Origin: Microthrixaceae bacterium
Lineage (GTDB): Bacteria; Actinomycetota; Acidimicrobiia; Acidimicrobiales; Microtrichaceae
Reading direction: 5' to 3'
Assembly (NCBI GenBank): GCA_019694615.1
Contig: JAIBBP010000028.1
Span: 1 to 45,440, forward strand
Length of the DNA stretch: 45,440 nucleotides
The notes under the pieces were generated by a model. That model made no database searches and was not told where the DNA came from. It was given only the letters and a program-made list of their open reading frames with translations. The translations under genes were made by a program, and so were the position numbers. Below, one piece after another: positions 25,898-33,617 of this stretch. Within the stretch, counting starts at the first letter, position 1; each line of letters starts with the position of its first letter.

Positions 25898-27066
25898 CAG
25901 GAGTCCAGTCCGAGGAACGCCCGGATGTTGTCGCCCAGGATTGCCTCCGCGGCCTCGACACCGACCTGGGTGACCACCGACGCCAGCACCTCAGTGGTGT
26001 AGCCGTAGGTGCTCTCGTTGTGCGGGAAGTCCGAGGACCACATGGCACGGGTCACGCCGATGCGGTCGATGAGGTCGAGGCCGAGAGGATCGACCATGAA
26101 CGACGCAGTCATGTGTTCGTCCCAGTAGTGCTGCACCGGATGGGAGAGCTCGTGGTTGTTCATGTGGGCGAACGACGCGGCGATGTGCTCGGCGTCCTGG
26201 ATCGCGGATGGGACCCAGTTGATGCCGCCTTCGAACCAGCCGACCCGCAGCCTCCGATGGCGATCGAGGATCCCGCCGAGGGTGTACTTGGCGAACACCT
26301 CCCTGAACGGGGCGACCGACTGGAGCATGCCGACACCCACGGTGTTGACCTGACTCGGGATGCCCGGGGTGGTCTCACCGATGTGGTGTGACACCGGGAT
26401 GCCGGCGTCCTCGATCGCCGACCAGACATCCGCGAGGGCGTCACCGGCGTAGTCGAGCGGCTTGCCGTCCTCGCCTTTGCCGGGATTGAGCGGCAGCAGG
26501 AAGGTGCGAACACCAAGGTCTTTGAGTTCGGCCAGCGTGCGAGCGGCACCGGCCGCATCCCACCAGTTGATCAGCCCGACGCCCCAGATGCGTCCGCCCG
26601 ACTCCTCCTGCACCGATGCCAGGTACTCGTTGTAGATCCGGAAGCAGAGCTCGCGGATCTCCTTGTCGGGCCACATCAGCAGGGCGAGGATCGCGTTCGG
26701 GAACGCCAGCTCGGAGGTGACGCCCTCGGCATCGAGCGCTCCGAGGCGCGCTGCGATGTCGCCGGAGTGCGAACCGGGAACCGGGTCGTACTGGTTGAGC
26801 ACGTCGATGAACGCGGGCGGAAGGAACGTCTTGCCATCCGCCCCGATGACCCAACCATCGTCGACCTGCATCACCCGAGGCGCTTGGTCGCGCAGGTTCG
26901 CCGGGAAGTTCTGATACCAGATGTCGTCGGCGAGGCTGATGTGATCGTCGGCGGAGAACACCTCGAATCCGGCGCGTAGACCGAGGTCCGTTGGCGAGGC
27001 GGGAACCCGATCCTTCGGTGCTCCGAGGCCCCCGACCGGGTAGGTCGTCGTGCTGGAAGCGGTCAT
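25897..27066 (-). CDS. Amidohydrolase family protein (PF04909 type)
   Basis: 389 residues of the amidohydrolase-2 group, which includes ACMSD-like decarboxylases and C-C or C-N hydrolases found in many actinobacterial degradation clusters. Seen are FSADDHISLADDIWYQNFP (N-terminal metal region), AFPNAILALLMWPD, VSHHIGET, VGWFEGGINWVPSAIQDAEHI and the terminal WSSDFPHNEST with the metal-binding Asp. Start ATG 27066 is preceded by GGGGGAA at ideal spacing. It is the first gene of the nine-gene operon; a promoter with palindromic operator lies 35-65 bases upstream. Confidence 0.85.
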   Translation of the reverse strand: MTASSTTTYPVGGLGAPKDRVPASPTDLGLRAGFEVFSADDHISLADDIWYQNFPANLRDQAPRVMQVDDGWVIGADGKTFLPPAFIDVLNQYDPVPGSHSGDIAARLGALDAEGVTSELAFPNAILALLMWPDKEIRELCFRIYNEYLASVQEESGGRIWGVGLINWWDAAGAARTLAELKDLGVRTFLLPLNPGKGEDGKPLDYAGDALADVWSAIEDAGIPVSHHIGETTPGIPSQVNTVGVGMLQSVAPFREVFAKYTLGGILDRHRRLRVGWFEGGINWVPSAIQDAEHIAASFAHMNNHELSHPVQHYWDEHMTASFMVDPLGLDLIDRIGVTRAMWSSDFPHNESTYGYTTEVLASVVTQVGVEAAEAILGDNIRAFLGLDS

Positions 27067-27100
27067 GTCGTTTCCCCCTGGATCTCGACCGTCATTCGGC

Positions 27101-27130
27101 AATTTACTACGAGGTCGTAGTAATCGTCAA
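27101..27130 (-). promoter_or_regulatory. Promoter with perfect palindromic operator for the nine-gene operon
   Basis: On the minus strand TTGACG (27125-27130) and TAAATT (27101-27106) form a plausible -35/-10 pair 18 bases apart. TTACTACGAGGTCGTAGTAA (27104-27123), two 9-base arms around GG, fills the spacer. A repressor bound there would block RNA polymerase. The transcript would start near 27094, about 28 bases before the ATG at 27066. TetR- or MarR-type proteins bind sites of this size. Confidence 0.75.
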
Positions 27131-27148
27131 CGGATCCGATCCGTCCTG

Positions 27149-28360
27149 TCACCCAAGGCGAACCGGGAGCGTCTCCCAACCCCGCACCGTGGAGGTCGGA
27201 GACAGGTGGCATCGGTCGATGTCGACCTCCCAGTCGGGGAACCGCGTGAGGAGCTCCTCGAGCGCGACGCGGGCCTCCATGCGAGCGAGCGCGGCACCGA
27301 GGCAGAAGTGGATGCCGTATCCGAACGACAGGATCTGGCCGACGTTGCGGTGGATATCGAACCGATCGGGGTGCTCCCAGCGACGCTCGTCACGGTTCCC
27401 GGAGCCCAACAGCAGGAGGATCGCGCTCCCCTCCGGAACGGTGACACCGTCGATCTCCGCCTCGCGTGCGACAACGCGGCCGACATGCGGCGCCGGCGGC
27501 TCGAAGCGGAGCAGTTCCTCGATGGCGTTGGGAATCAGCGACTGATCGGCGACGAGCTCGCGTCGCTGTTCGGGGTGCTCGCCCAGCACCTTCCCGCTCC
27601 ATCCGATCAGCCGGTTGGTGGTTTCGTTTCCCGCGCCGGCGATCACGTTGACGTAGGTGAGGATCTCGTCGCGGCGCAGCGCCCGGGTCTCGCCGGTCTC
27701 GTCCTCGAAGGTCGCGTTGAGGAGATCGGTCATGAGGTCGTCGGAGGGGTGGTCGGCCCGCCAGTCGATGTAGTCAGCGAAGATCGATGCGTCGACGAAG
27801 TCGTCGCTCACCTCCATCGGCTGCCCGGCCTCGGTGCGGATGTTGGCGTCGACCCGGTCACGGATGAACTCCTGGTCGCTCTCGGGAATACCGAGCAGCA
27901 TGCTGATGGTCTTCATCGGCACCTGCGCTCCGAGGTGCGCGATGAAGTCGAACTCCGTCTCACCCACGAAAGGGTCGAGACACTGGACGCAGTACTCGCG
28001 GACTTTCGGCTCGAGTTCGGCGACGCGCTTGGGGGTGAACACCCGGGACAGCAGGCGCCGGTGGTAGGTGTGCGACGGCGGGTCCTCGAAGATGAGGATG
28101 CCGGGAGGCATCTCGATGCCGGCCTTGATCAGTTCGAGGATGCCACCCCGGCCGGAGATGAACGTGTCGTGATCGCGGAGCGCCCGGTCGATGTCGTCGA
28201 ACCGACTCAGCGCCCAGAAGTCGTACGGCTCGTTGTAATAGACGGGAGCCTCATCACGGAGCGCTTTGAACGCCGGATACGGGTCGTTGTTGATGTCGAC
28301 GTCGTATGGGTCGTAGTACGCGGCGACGGCATCGGCCGTTCCGGTCTCGGTGGTGGTCAT
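27149..28360 (-). CDS. Cytochrome P450
   Basis: 403 residues. The heme motif FGYGIHFCLGAALARMEA holds Cys353; the I-helix segment is AGAGNETTNRL and the K-helix ExxR is EELLR. The sequence is clearly different from the P450 at 17.3 kb. Start ATG 28360 follows GGGGGGA. It has its own palindrome-bearing promoter, and 82 bases separate its stop from the amidohydrolase start, so it is a separate or partly overlapping transcription unit. Redox partners are not encoded in the window. Confidence 0.95.
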   Translation of the reverse strand: MTTTETGTADAVAAYYDPYDVDINNDPYPAFKALRDEAPVYYNEPYDFWALSRFDDIDRALRDHDTFISGRGGILELIKAGIEMPPGILIFEDPPSHTYHRRLLSRVFTPKRVAELEPKVREYCVQCLDPFVGETEFDFIAHLGAQVPMKTISMLLGIPESDQEFIRDRVDANIRTEAGQPMEVSDDFVDASIFADYIDWRADHPSDDLMTDLLNATFEDETGETRALRRDEILTYVNVIAGAGNETTNRLIGWSGKVLGEHPEQRRELVADQSLIPNAIEELLRFEPPAPHVGRVVAREAEIDGVTVPEGSAILLLLGSGNRDERRWEHPDRFDIHRNVGQILSFGYGIHFCLGAALARMEARVALEELLTRFPDWEVDIDRCHLSPTSTVRGWETLPVRLG

Positions 28361-28390
28361 CGGCTCGGTCCCCCCGGATGCGACGTATGA

Positions 28391-28422
28391 TTTGTATTGA
28401 TGTCAGGTTGCTGACATCAATA
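28391..28422 (-). promoter_or_regulatory. Promoter with 28-bp perfect inverted repeat upstream of the P450
   Basis: Arms TATTGATGTCAG (28395-28406) and CTGACATCAATA (28411-28422) are perfectly complementary with a 4-base centre. Read on the minus strand, TTGATG (28415-28420) and TACAAA (28391-28396) can serve as -35 and -10 with 18 bases between. The layout equals that of the promoter at 27.1 kb but the arm sequence is unrelated, so a different regulator is expected. Confidence 0.75.
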
Positions 28423-28448
28423 TAGACTTGCAGTGCGTGCCCGTCGCG

Positions 28449-30119
28449 TCAACCACCGTCAGCGACGGCCCGGGCCGCGACCTCGGCCGCCCACCGATAG
28501 TCCGCCTTGCCGTTCGGCCCACGCCGGACCTGTTCGACAACGACGACCCGCTTCGGACACTTGTATCCGGCCAGATGATCCTTGGTGTGGGCGACAAGCT
28601 CGGCCTCCCCCGGAGGCGATCCGGCGTCACTGACGGAGACGACCGCGACCACAGCGCTGCCCCACTTCTCGTCCGCTACACCCACGACGTTGGCGTCGTT
28701 GACGAACGGGTGGAGTTTGAGTACCTCCTCCACCTCCTCGGGGTACACCTTCTCTCCCGCGGTGTTGATGCACGCGGACCCCCGCCCCAGGAGCCGCACG
28801 GTGCCGTCGGCCTCGACGATCGCGAAATCGCCAGGCACCGACCACACCGCTCCGTCGATGGTCCGAAACGTCGCCGCCGTCTTCTCGGGGTCTTTGTAGT
28901 AGCCCACGGGGATCGGACCGCTCACAGCGAGCAGCCCCCGTTTTCCGGAACCCGGCACGACATCGTTGCCGTCGTCGTCGATCACCCGGGCGTGCTCACC
29001 GAGTCGAAACCGCGCCGTCGGCGCGTCCTCGCCACGACGGGCGACGGCGTTGGCAAAACCGATACCTTCCGACGATCCGAGGGCGTCGGCGAGCGTCGCC
29101 CCGCACCACGTGTGGAGGTCGGCCTTCACCTGCTGGGACCACATCACACCGGAGGAGAGCACCACTCGCAGGCTCGACACATCGTACGGTCGGCCATCGG
29201 CCGCGGCTCGTTCGAGCTCGGCCACGATCGGGCGGGCGAAGGCGTCGCCCACGATCGTCATCTGACTCACCCGGTGATCCTCGACCGCCCGACAGAGCTC
29301 CGCTGCATCGAAGGTCGGCGATGTCAGCGTCACCACCGATCCCCCGGCCGAGAGAACCGCCATCGACGTCAAGGCAGCCGTGCCGTGCATCAGCGGCGCA
29401 GCGGGAAGCACACGGACCGACTTTCCCAACTCGTGGATCCGTCGAGCCGAATCGGTGACCTCCTCGACCGTTGTCGGTACTGGGAGTTTGGCGACCCCGA
29501 ACGTCGCCCCTGAGGAGCCCAGCAACGAGCGATGCGGCCACATCACACCCTTTGGCAGACCAGTCGTGCCGCCGGTGTACAGCAACCATAGGTCGTCACC
29601 GCTGCGTTCGATCGGCGACATCGGCTCGTGCTCGGTGACGACCTGCTCGTAGTCCACCGCCCACTCCGGGACGAGATCGGCGGATCCTGCGCCAACACAG
29701 ATGAACGTACGCAGCATGGGCAGCTCATTGCGGATCGACTCGAGCCGATCGGCGAACTCCGCTTCGAACACCACCGCGACCGCGTCGGAGTTGTCGAACA
29801 GGTACGCCAGCTCAGCCTCCCGGTACCGGTAGTTGACGTTCACCGTGGCTGCCCGGACCTTGAACGCCGCGAAGGTCGCCTCGAGGTACTCCGGCCGATT
29901 GTGGAGGTACAACGCGACGTTGGAGCCGTGGCCCACACCCCTGCCGCGCATGTACGCGGCGAGGCGGCCGGCGCGGTCACCGAACTCCCGCCATGACACC
30001 CGCCGTTCGCCGTGGATCAGCGCGAGCGAGCTCGGAACTGTGTCGGCGACGGCTTCCCAGACGGTTGCGAGGTTGAGTCCGGGGCTCGGCGGCATTGCTT
30101 CAGCGTCGCGTCGAGTCAT
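28449..30119 (-). CDS. AMP-dependent acyl-CoA synthetase (FadD-like)
   Basis: 556 residues of the ANL superfamily. Seen are LLYTGGTTGLPKGVMWPH, the SSEGIG region in place of the usual YG-TE motif, YYKDPEKTAATF, the LGRGSACINTAGEKVYPEEVEEVL hinge block and the terminal RGPNGKADYRWA with the catalytic Lys. The LGRGSACINTAGEKV block is typical of actinobacterial FadD proteins, several of which activate steroid side-chain or ring carboxylates. ATG 30119 is used; ATG 30095 is an alternative. Divergent from the SDR gene at 30.2 kb (87 bases between starts). Confidence 0.88.
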   Translation of the reverse strand: MTRRDAEAMPPSPGLNLATVWEAVADTVPSSLALIHGERRVSWREFGDRAGRLAAYMRGRGVGHGSNVALYLHNRPEYLEATFAAFKVRAATVNVNYRYREAELAYLFDNSDAVAVVFEAEFADRLESIRNELPMLRTFICVGAGSADLVPEWAVDYEQVVTEHEPMSPIERSGDDLWLLYTGGTTGLPKGVMWPHRSLLGSSGATFGVAKLPVPTTVEEVTDSARRIHELGKSVRVLPAAPLMHGTAALTSMAVLSAGGSVVTLTSPTFDAAELCRAVEDHRVSQMTIVGDAFARPIVAELERAAADGRPYDVSSLRVVLSSGVMWSQQVKADLHTWCGATLADALGSSEGIGFANAVARRGEDAPTARFRLGEHARVIDDDGNDVVPGSGKRGLLAVSGPIPVGYYKDPEKTAATFRTIDGAVWSVPGDFAIVEADGTVRLLGRGSACINTAGEKVYPEEVEEVLKLHPFVNDANVVGVADEKWGSAVVAVVSVSDAGSPPGEAELVAHTKDHLAGYKCPKRVVVVEQVRRGPNGKADYRWAAEVAARAVADGG

Positions 30120-30206
30120 CCGCCATCGCTCGTGCGCGACGTCCGCCGTCCCACCCAGCAGGACCCACCCGAGAACCCGGCAGACGCGCCGAACGACGAT
30201 GACCGG

Positions 30207-31046
30207 GTGAGCGAGGAGCGGTCAACTGCGGTGGTTACCGGCGGCGCGGGCGGAATGGGGCTCGCCGTGGCGAGGCTTCTGGCAGAACGCCACCGCGTCG
30301 TACTCGCCGACCTCGACAGCGAAGCCCTGCAAGGCGCTGCGTTGCGACTGGACAGCCGAGAGGTCGAGACCGCTCTCTGCGATGTCGCAGACGAGACCTC
30401 GGTGGAACGACTGGCGTCTCTGGCCAGTCGCCGTGGCCCGATCGCGGCCGTCATCCACACCGCCGGCATCAGCCCGCAGATGGGTGACCCCGAACGAATC
30501 GTTCGCGTCAACGCTCTCGGAACGGTCCACATCGCCATCGCGTTCAGGAACCTGCTCGGCGCTGGATCGTGTCTCCTGAACGTCGCTTCCAGCGCAGGGC
30601 ACCTCCCCGCTGCGTTTCCCGTTCCCCGCCACGCCTATCGGGTCGCCGAGACCCAGCCCGACAGACTCGTCAACGCCATCATGTCGCGGGCATCGCTGGC
30701 ACCCGTGCGGCAGCGCGCCGGTCTCGCGTACGCACTGAGCAAACACTTCGTCATCTGGTACTCGCGTCACTTGACCGGCCCGCTGGGCGCTGTCGGTGCA
30801 CGCGTGCTCTCGGTGTCACCCGGTTCGTTCGACACGAACATGGGGCGGATCGAGGATCAGCACGGGGCCGGCGAGCTGGCGCGTCGTTCCGCGCTCGGTC
30901 GATACGGAGCGATCGACGAGATTGCCACCGTTCTTGCCTTCGCAGCGTCACCCAGTTCCGGCTATCTGACCGGCACCGACATCCTGGTCGACGGCGGAGC
31001 GAGCGCCGTCATGACCTGGCGAGACGCACTCGCACTAGCGCGCTGA
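30207..31046 (+). CDS. SDR family oxidoreductase, 3-alpha-hydroxysteroid dehydrogenase-like
   Basis: 279 residues. TGGAGGMG at the N-terminus, an Asp after strand 2 (VVLADLDSE), SSAGH, then a long insertion (about 40 residues, HAYRVAETQPDRLVNAIMSRA...) before the catalytic YALSK, and VDGGASAV at the end. An insertion of this kind ahead of the catalytic Tyr is known in 3-alpha-HSD/carbonyl reductase-type SDRs, where it shapes the substrate pocket. GTG 30207 is the start that gives a short N-terminus before the cofactor motif. Ten bases separate its stop from the stop of the convergent thioesterase-like gene. Confidence 0.85.
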   Translation: MSEERSTAVVTGGAGGMGLAVARLLAERHRVVLADLDSEALQGAALRLDSREVETALCDVADETSVERLASLASRRGPIAAVIHTAGISPQMGDPERIVRVNALGTVHIAIAFRNLLGAGSCLLNVASSAGHLPAAFPVPRHAYRVAETQPDRLVNAIMSRASLAPVRQRAGLAYALSKHFVIWYSRHLTGPLGAVGARVLSVSPGSFDTNMGRIEDQHGAGELARRSALGRYGAIDEIATVLAFAASPSSGYLTGTDILVDGGASAVMTWRDALALAR

Positions 31047-31056
31047 AGCACGCTGC

Positions 31057-31917
31057 TCATCCGTCGAACGAACGAAGCATCGCGGTCTGCATCACGGTCG
31101 CGACGTGCGTACCGGACTCGCTCCAGAGGTGCAGCACACCGCGGGCGAGCCCGGCTCCGACGTGGGTACACGTGGAATCGATGCCGATCCACGTGCCGGT
31201 CATCGGCGCGAGAACCTGGAGGTCGATCTGCAAGGACACGCTGCCGACTGGACGAGCCCCCTCGCCGAGAGCGACGTACAGCGCCGAGCCCAGCGAATCG
31301 CCAGGGATCGGCAGGAGCGCCGGGTCCCACGCCGAGCCGGACGGCGACGGTTGATCGTTGAAGCGAAACCAGAGCGCAGCACGAGGCACCGGTCCAGCGT
31401 CACCAGGTTGCCCACTCGGCGGGACCGCCACGCGCCACTCGGTGTTGTCGAGGAATCCGAGCGGGAACCGCGAGCCGACTTCCTCGGAGATCGACGGCCC
31501 CACGGCATTCGCAGGGGTCGACAACTCGTCGGGGCACGGGACCGGGGTGCGCAACGGACCTTCCATCGTCGGGTCTGTGAACACCGCCGTCACGACGACA
31601 TTCGCCGAACCCGGGTCCCGCGATCCCTCGCGCAGAGAGCCGGTCACCTGAGCGCCGCGCCGACCACTACGGACAACATCGACATCGGTGCGGACCGGCC
31701 CACACGCGACGGGCCGACAGAAGGTGGCGCTCGCGCTCGCCAACGACAGTTCCGGCCGGTCGAGCACGAGTTCCATGGAACGGAGCGCAGCCGCCATGAC
31801 AACACCGCCCTGGGCGTACAACAAGCCCCACGCGTCGGTGATCACGCAGCTCGGCGACTGCGGCGCGTCCGGGTCGATGACCGGGGTCGTGTCAGTGAGG
31901 ATGTTCGGCGTCGTCAT
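31057..31917 (-). CDS. Thioesterase-like (double hot-dog) protein
   Basis: 286 residues resembling the acyl-CoA thioesterase/TesB-like proteins. The first half contains DAWGLLYAQGGVVMAAALRSM and LASASATFCRPV, the second half ALWFRFNDQP, DSLGSALYVALGEG and SLQIDLQVLAP, with the terminal HVGAGLARGVLHLWSESGTHVATVMQTAML strand typical of the family. It could release CoA from pathway intermediates. Family call is from fold-level resemblance; a specific substrate is unknown. Start ATG 31917. Confidence 0.7.
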   Translation of the reverse strand: MTTPNILTDTTPVIDPDAPQSPSCVITDAWGLLYAQGGVVMAAALRSMELVLDRPELSLASASATFCRPVACGPVRTDVDVVRSGRRGAQVTGSLREGSRDPGSANVVVTAVFTDPTMEGPLRTPVPCPDELSTPANAVGPSISEEVGSRFPLGFLDNTEWRVAVPPSGQPGDAGPVPRAALWFRFNDQPSPSGSAWDPALLPIPGDSLGSALYVALGEGARPVGSVSLQIDLQVLAPMTGTWIGIDSTCTHVGAGLARGVLHLWSESGTHVATVMQTAMLRSFDG

Positions 31918-31957
31918 CGCGGCGATGCTACGTACCGCGACGCACCGGCGCGCGACG

Positions 31958-32176
31958 TCAGTACTCAGCGGTCCAACAGACCTCGTAGATCAGATCGCCC
32001 AGGATCTGGCGGTATACGTCGGGCGGCCCGTTGGGGCTGGGTTCCATCGGCCCGAAGTGCACCACGCACTGATCCGACCCGACCCAGTACGGGCCTCCGA
32101 TGATGCAACCGCTCGACGCCACTATTGCGGCGACCGAAAGGACTGCTCCCGCAGCCCGTTTGCGTGCTCGTGTCAT
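31958..32176 (-). CDS. Small putative lipoprotein
   Basis: 72 residues. A basic N-terminus (MTRARKR), a hydrophobic stretch (AAGAVLSVAAIVA) and SSGC with Cys24 look like a lipoprotein signal; the mature part would have 49 residues with two further Cys. Start ATG 32176 is supported by GGAGGT seven bases upstream. No family was recognised. It is divergent from the DsbA-like gene. The lipobox is not perfect (Ser at -3), so a simple secreted protein is possible. Confidence 0.6.
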   Translation of the reverse strand: MTRARKRAAGAVLSVAAIVASSGCIIGGPYWVGSDQCVVHFGPMEPSPNGPPDVYRQILGDLIYEVCWTAEY

Positions 32177-32255
32177 CACCGCACCTCCATCACACTGTCT
32201 CTCTACCGAGAGTAGCCATCCTGGGTGACGACCAACGTCGACGACTCGCTCATCG

Positions 32256-32273
32256 TATACCATGGGGGGTATG
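32256..32273 (+). promoter_or_regulatory. CsoR/CstR-type operator fused to a start codon (site 1)
   Basis: TATACCATGGGGGGTATG contains ATACC-N6-GGTAT (32257-32272), the pattern bound by CsoR-family repressors, and its last bases are the ATG at 32271. TATACC may also act as -10, which would put the transcript start at or within a few bases of the ATG. The same 18-base arrangement occurs at 33797-33814 on the other strand. Confidence 0.7.
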
Positions 32274-32915
32274 ACCGAGCCAGCGAGTCCAGCCACAACG
32301 ACCGCCATCGAGGTGTTCGCCGATCTGTCGTGTCCGTTTGCCCACGCGGGCCTCCACCGGTGGCTAGCCCGCCGTGAGGCGTCGGGCCGAAAGGACGTCT
32401 CCCTCCGAGTTCGGGCGTGGCCACTCGAGCTGGTCAATGGCACGCCGCTGACGGGCTCGGGAATCGCAGCGAAGGTGGCCGCCCTTTCAGTGGCGTTCCC
32501 TGAGCTCTTCGCCGGATTCGAGCCGGACAACTTCCCCGCGACAACCTTACCGGCCTTGCAGATGTCCAACGCGGCCGCCCGAGTCGACCCCGCTACCGGC
32601 GAGCGAGTCGCGATCCGCCTCCGGGACCTGATCTTCATCGAAGGAGAGAACATCGCCGACCCCGGCGTGCTGGACCGGGTGGCAGCGGAGTTCGGTGTGC
32701 CGTCGCCCGATGCGATCGACGAACAGGCGGTGCTCGACGATCTAGCAGAAGGGCGCTCACGAGGGGTCATCGGGTCACCGCACTACTTCGGTCCCGGGTT
32801 CGATGACTTCTGCCCCGGCCTCGACATCGCCCACGTCGGCGACGCCCTCGACGTCACCCGCGCCGGTAGCCGCTTCGACGAGTTCGTCGACCGCTGCTTC
32901 AGCCTGGAGCGGTGA
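32271..32915 (+). CDS. DsbA-like thiol oxidoreductase with a single active-site Cys
   Basis: 214 residues of the DsbA/FrnE/HCCA-isomerase group: EVFADLSCPFAHAGLHRWLARR at the N-terminus, then a helical insertion and the terminal VIGSPHYFGPG with the cis-Pro loop. The CxxC motif is reduced to C-P-F-A (Cys21), so a monothiol or glutathione-dependent mode is expected rather than disulfide making. There is no signal peptide; the protein should be cytosolic. ATG 32271 is preferred over ATG 32262 because the second unit of the module starts at the equivalent place in its operator. Its stop overlaps the regulator start. Confidence 0.78.
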   Translation: MTEPASPATTTAIEVFADLSCPFAHAGLHRWLARREASGRKDVSLRVRAWPLELVNGTPLTGSGIAAKVAALSVAFPELFAGFEPDNFPATTLPALQMSNAAARVDPATGERVAIRLRDLIFIEGENIADPGVLDRVAAEFGVPSPDAIDEQAVLDDLAEGRSRGVIGSPHYFGPGFDDFCPGLDIAHVGDALDVTRAGSRFDEFVDRCFSLER

Positions 32916-33193
32916 TGGCCGGCATGGAACTTCCGGAGGAGACGATCGTGGGGCTGCAGAAGCGACTCCGACGCGTCGAAGGGCAAGTTCGTGGCATCCA
33001 GCAGATGCTCGCCGACGCCCGGGATTGTCGGGATGTCGTGACGCAGATTGCAGCCGCCAACAAGGCACTCGAACAGGTTGGCTTCGTGCTGGTCGCCGCT
33101 GGCCTCACGTGGTGCCTCGACGACCCCGTGCGATCTCGGGACGCCGGCTACGACGTTGCCGACGTGCAGAAGATGTTCCTCAAGCTCGCCTGA
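32912..33193 (+). CDS. CsoR/RcnR/CstR family transcriptional regulator
   Basis: 93 residues, all-helical repressor. KRLRRVEGQVRGIQQML and CRDVVTQIAAANKALEQVGF are diagnostic. Of the Cys-His-Cys copper site of CsoR, Cys39 and Cys68 are present, 29 apart, but the His position is Gly64. The same Cys-only pattern is known from CstR, which senses persulfides by forming di- or tetrasulfide links. Two operator-like ATACC-N6-GGTAT sites flank its module. GTG 32912 (GTGA overlap with the DsbA-like stop) or ATG 32915 is the start. The 3' end overlaps that of the thioredoxin gene on the other strand by 14 bases. Confidence 0.88.
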   Translation: MMAGMELPEETIVGLQKRLRRVEGQVRGIQQMLADARDCRDVVTQIAAANKALEQVGFVLVAAGLTWCLDDPVRSRDAGYDVADVQKMFLKLA

Positions 33194-33617
33194 CGCCGAG
33201 CGCGCCGTCCACCCATCTGGCGATGGCCTCACCGGATGCCGCCCCGACCTGTCGATCGATCTCGACGCCCTGGTCGAACAGCACCATCGTCGGGATGCCC
33301 TGCACTCCGAGCCGCGCCGAAACTCCTGGCGCAAGGTCGACGTTCACCTTGACGACGCGGAGAGTTCCGGCTCGGTCGGCCGCGAGCCGATCGAGGACGG
33401 GCGCCACAGATCGACAGGGACCACACCATGGAGCCCACAGATCGACCAGTACTGGCAACGTCGAGTTCTGCAGGGCACGGTCGAACTCGGATTCAGCGAC
33501 CTCCCCGAGCCACGGAAGGTCGGCGTGGCACGCGCCGCAACGCGGCCGACCCGCAGCATCGTTCGCAACCCGATTGCGCACCGAGCAAGCCGGGCAGGAG
33601 ATCACCGTCGCAGCCAT
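33180..33617 (-). CDS. trxC: Thioredoxin 2 (zinc-ribbon thioredoxin)
   Basis: 145 residues. An N-terminal zinc site CPAC (8-11) and CGAC (27-30) precedes a normal thioredoxin domain with LWAPWCGPCRS (Cys65, Cys68) and the cis-Pro GIPTMVLF. Thioredoxin 2 is an oxidative-stress thioredoxin of the cytosol. Start ATG 33617 lies 16 bases inside the upstream small gene, so the two are probably translated from one message that starts at the operator at 33.8 kb. Convergent overlap with the regulator gene may give antisense effects at the 3' ends. Confidence 0.92.
   Translation of the reverse strand: MAATVISCPACSVRNRVANDAAGRPRCGACHADLPWLGEVAESEFDRALQNSTLPVLVDLWAPWCGPCRSVAPVLDRLAADRAGTLRVVKVNVDLAPGVSARLGVQGIPTMVLFDQGVEIDRQVGAASGEAIARWVDGALGVRRA

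Noticed and set aside
1..32000. KstR and KstR2 operators
   Set aside because: I looked for TnnAACnnGTTnnA- and CAAGnnCTTG-like sites in the intergenic gaps and saw none that convinced; a matrix scan would be decisive.
32262..32270. ATG at 32262 as start of the DsbA-like gene
   Set aside because: It is in frame but lies in the centre of the operator; the equivalent position in the second unit has no ATG, so 32271 is preferred.
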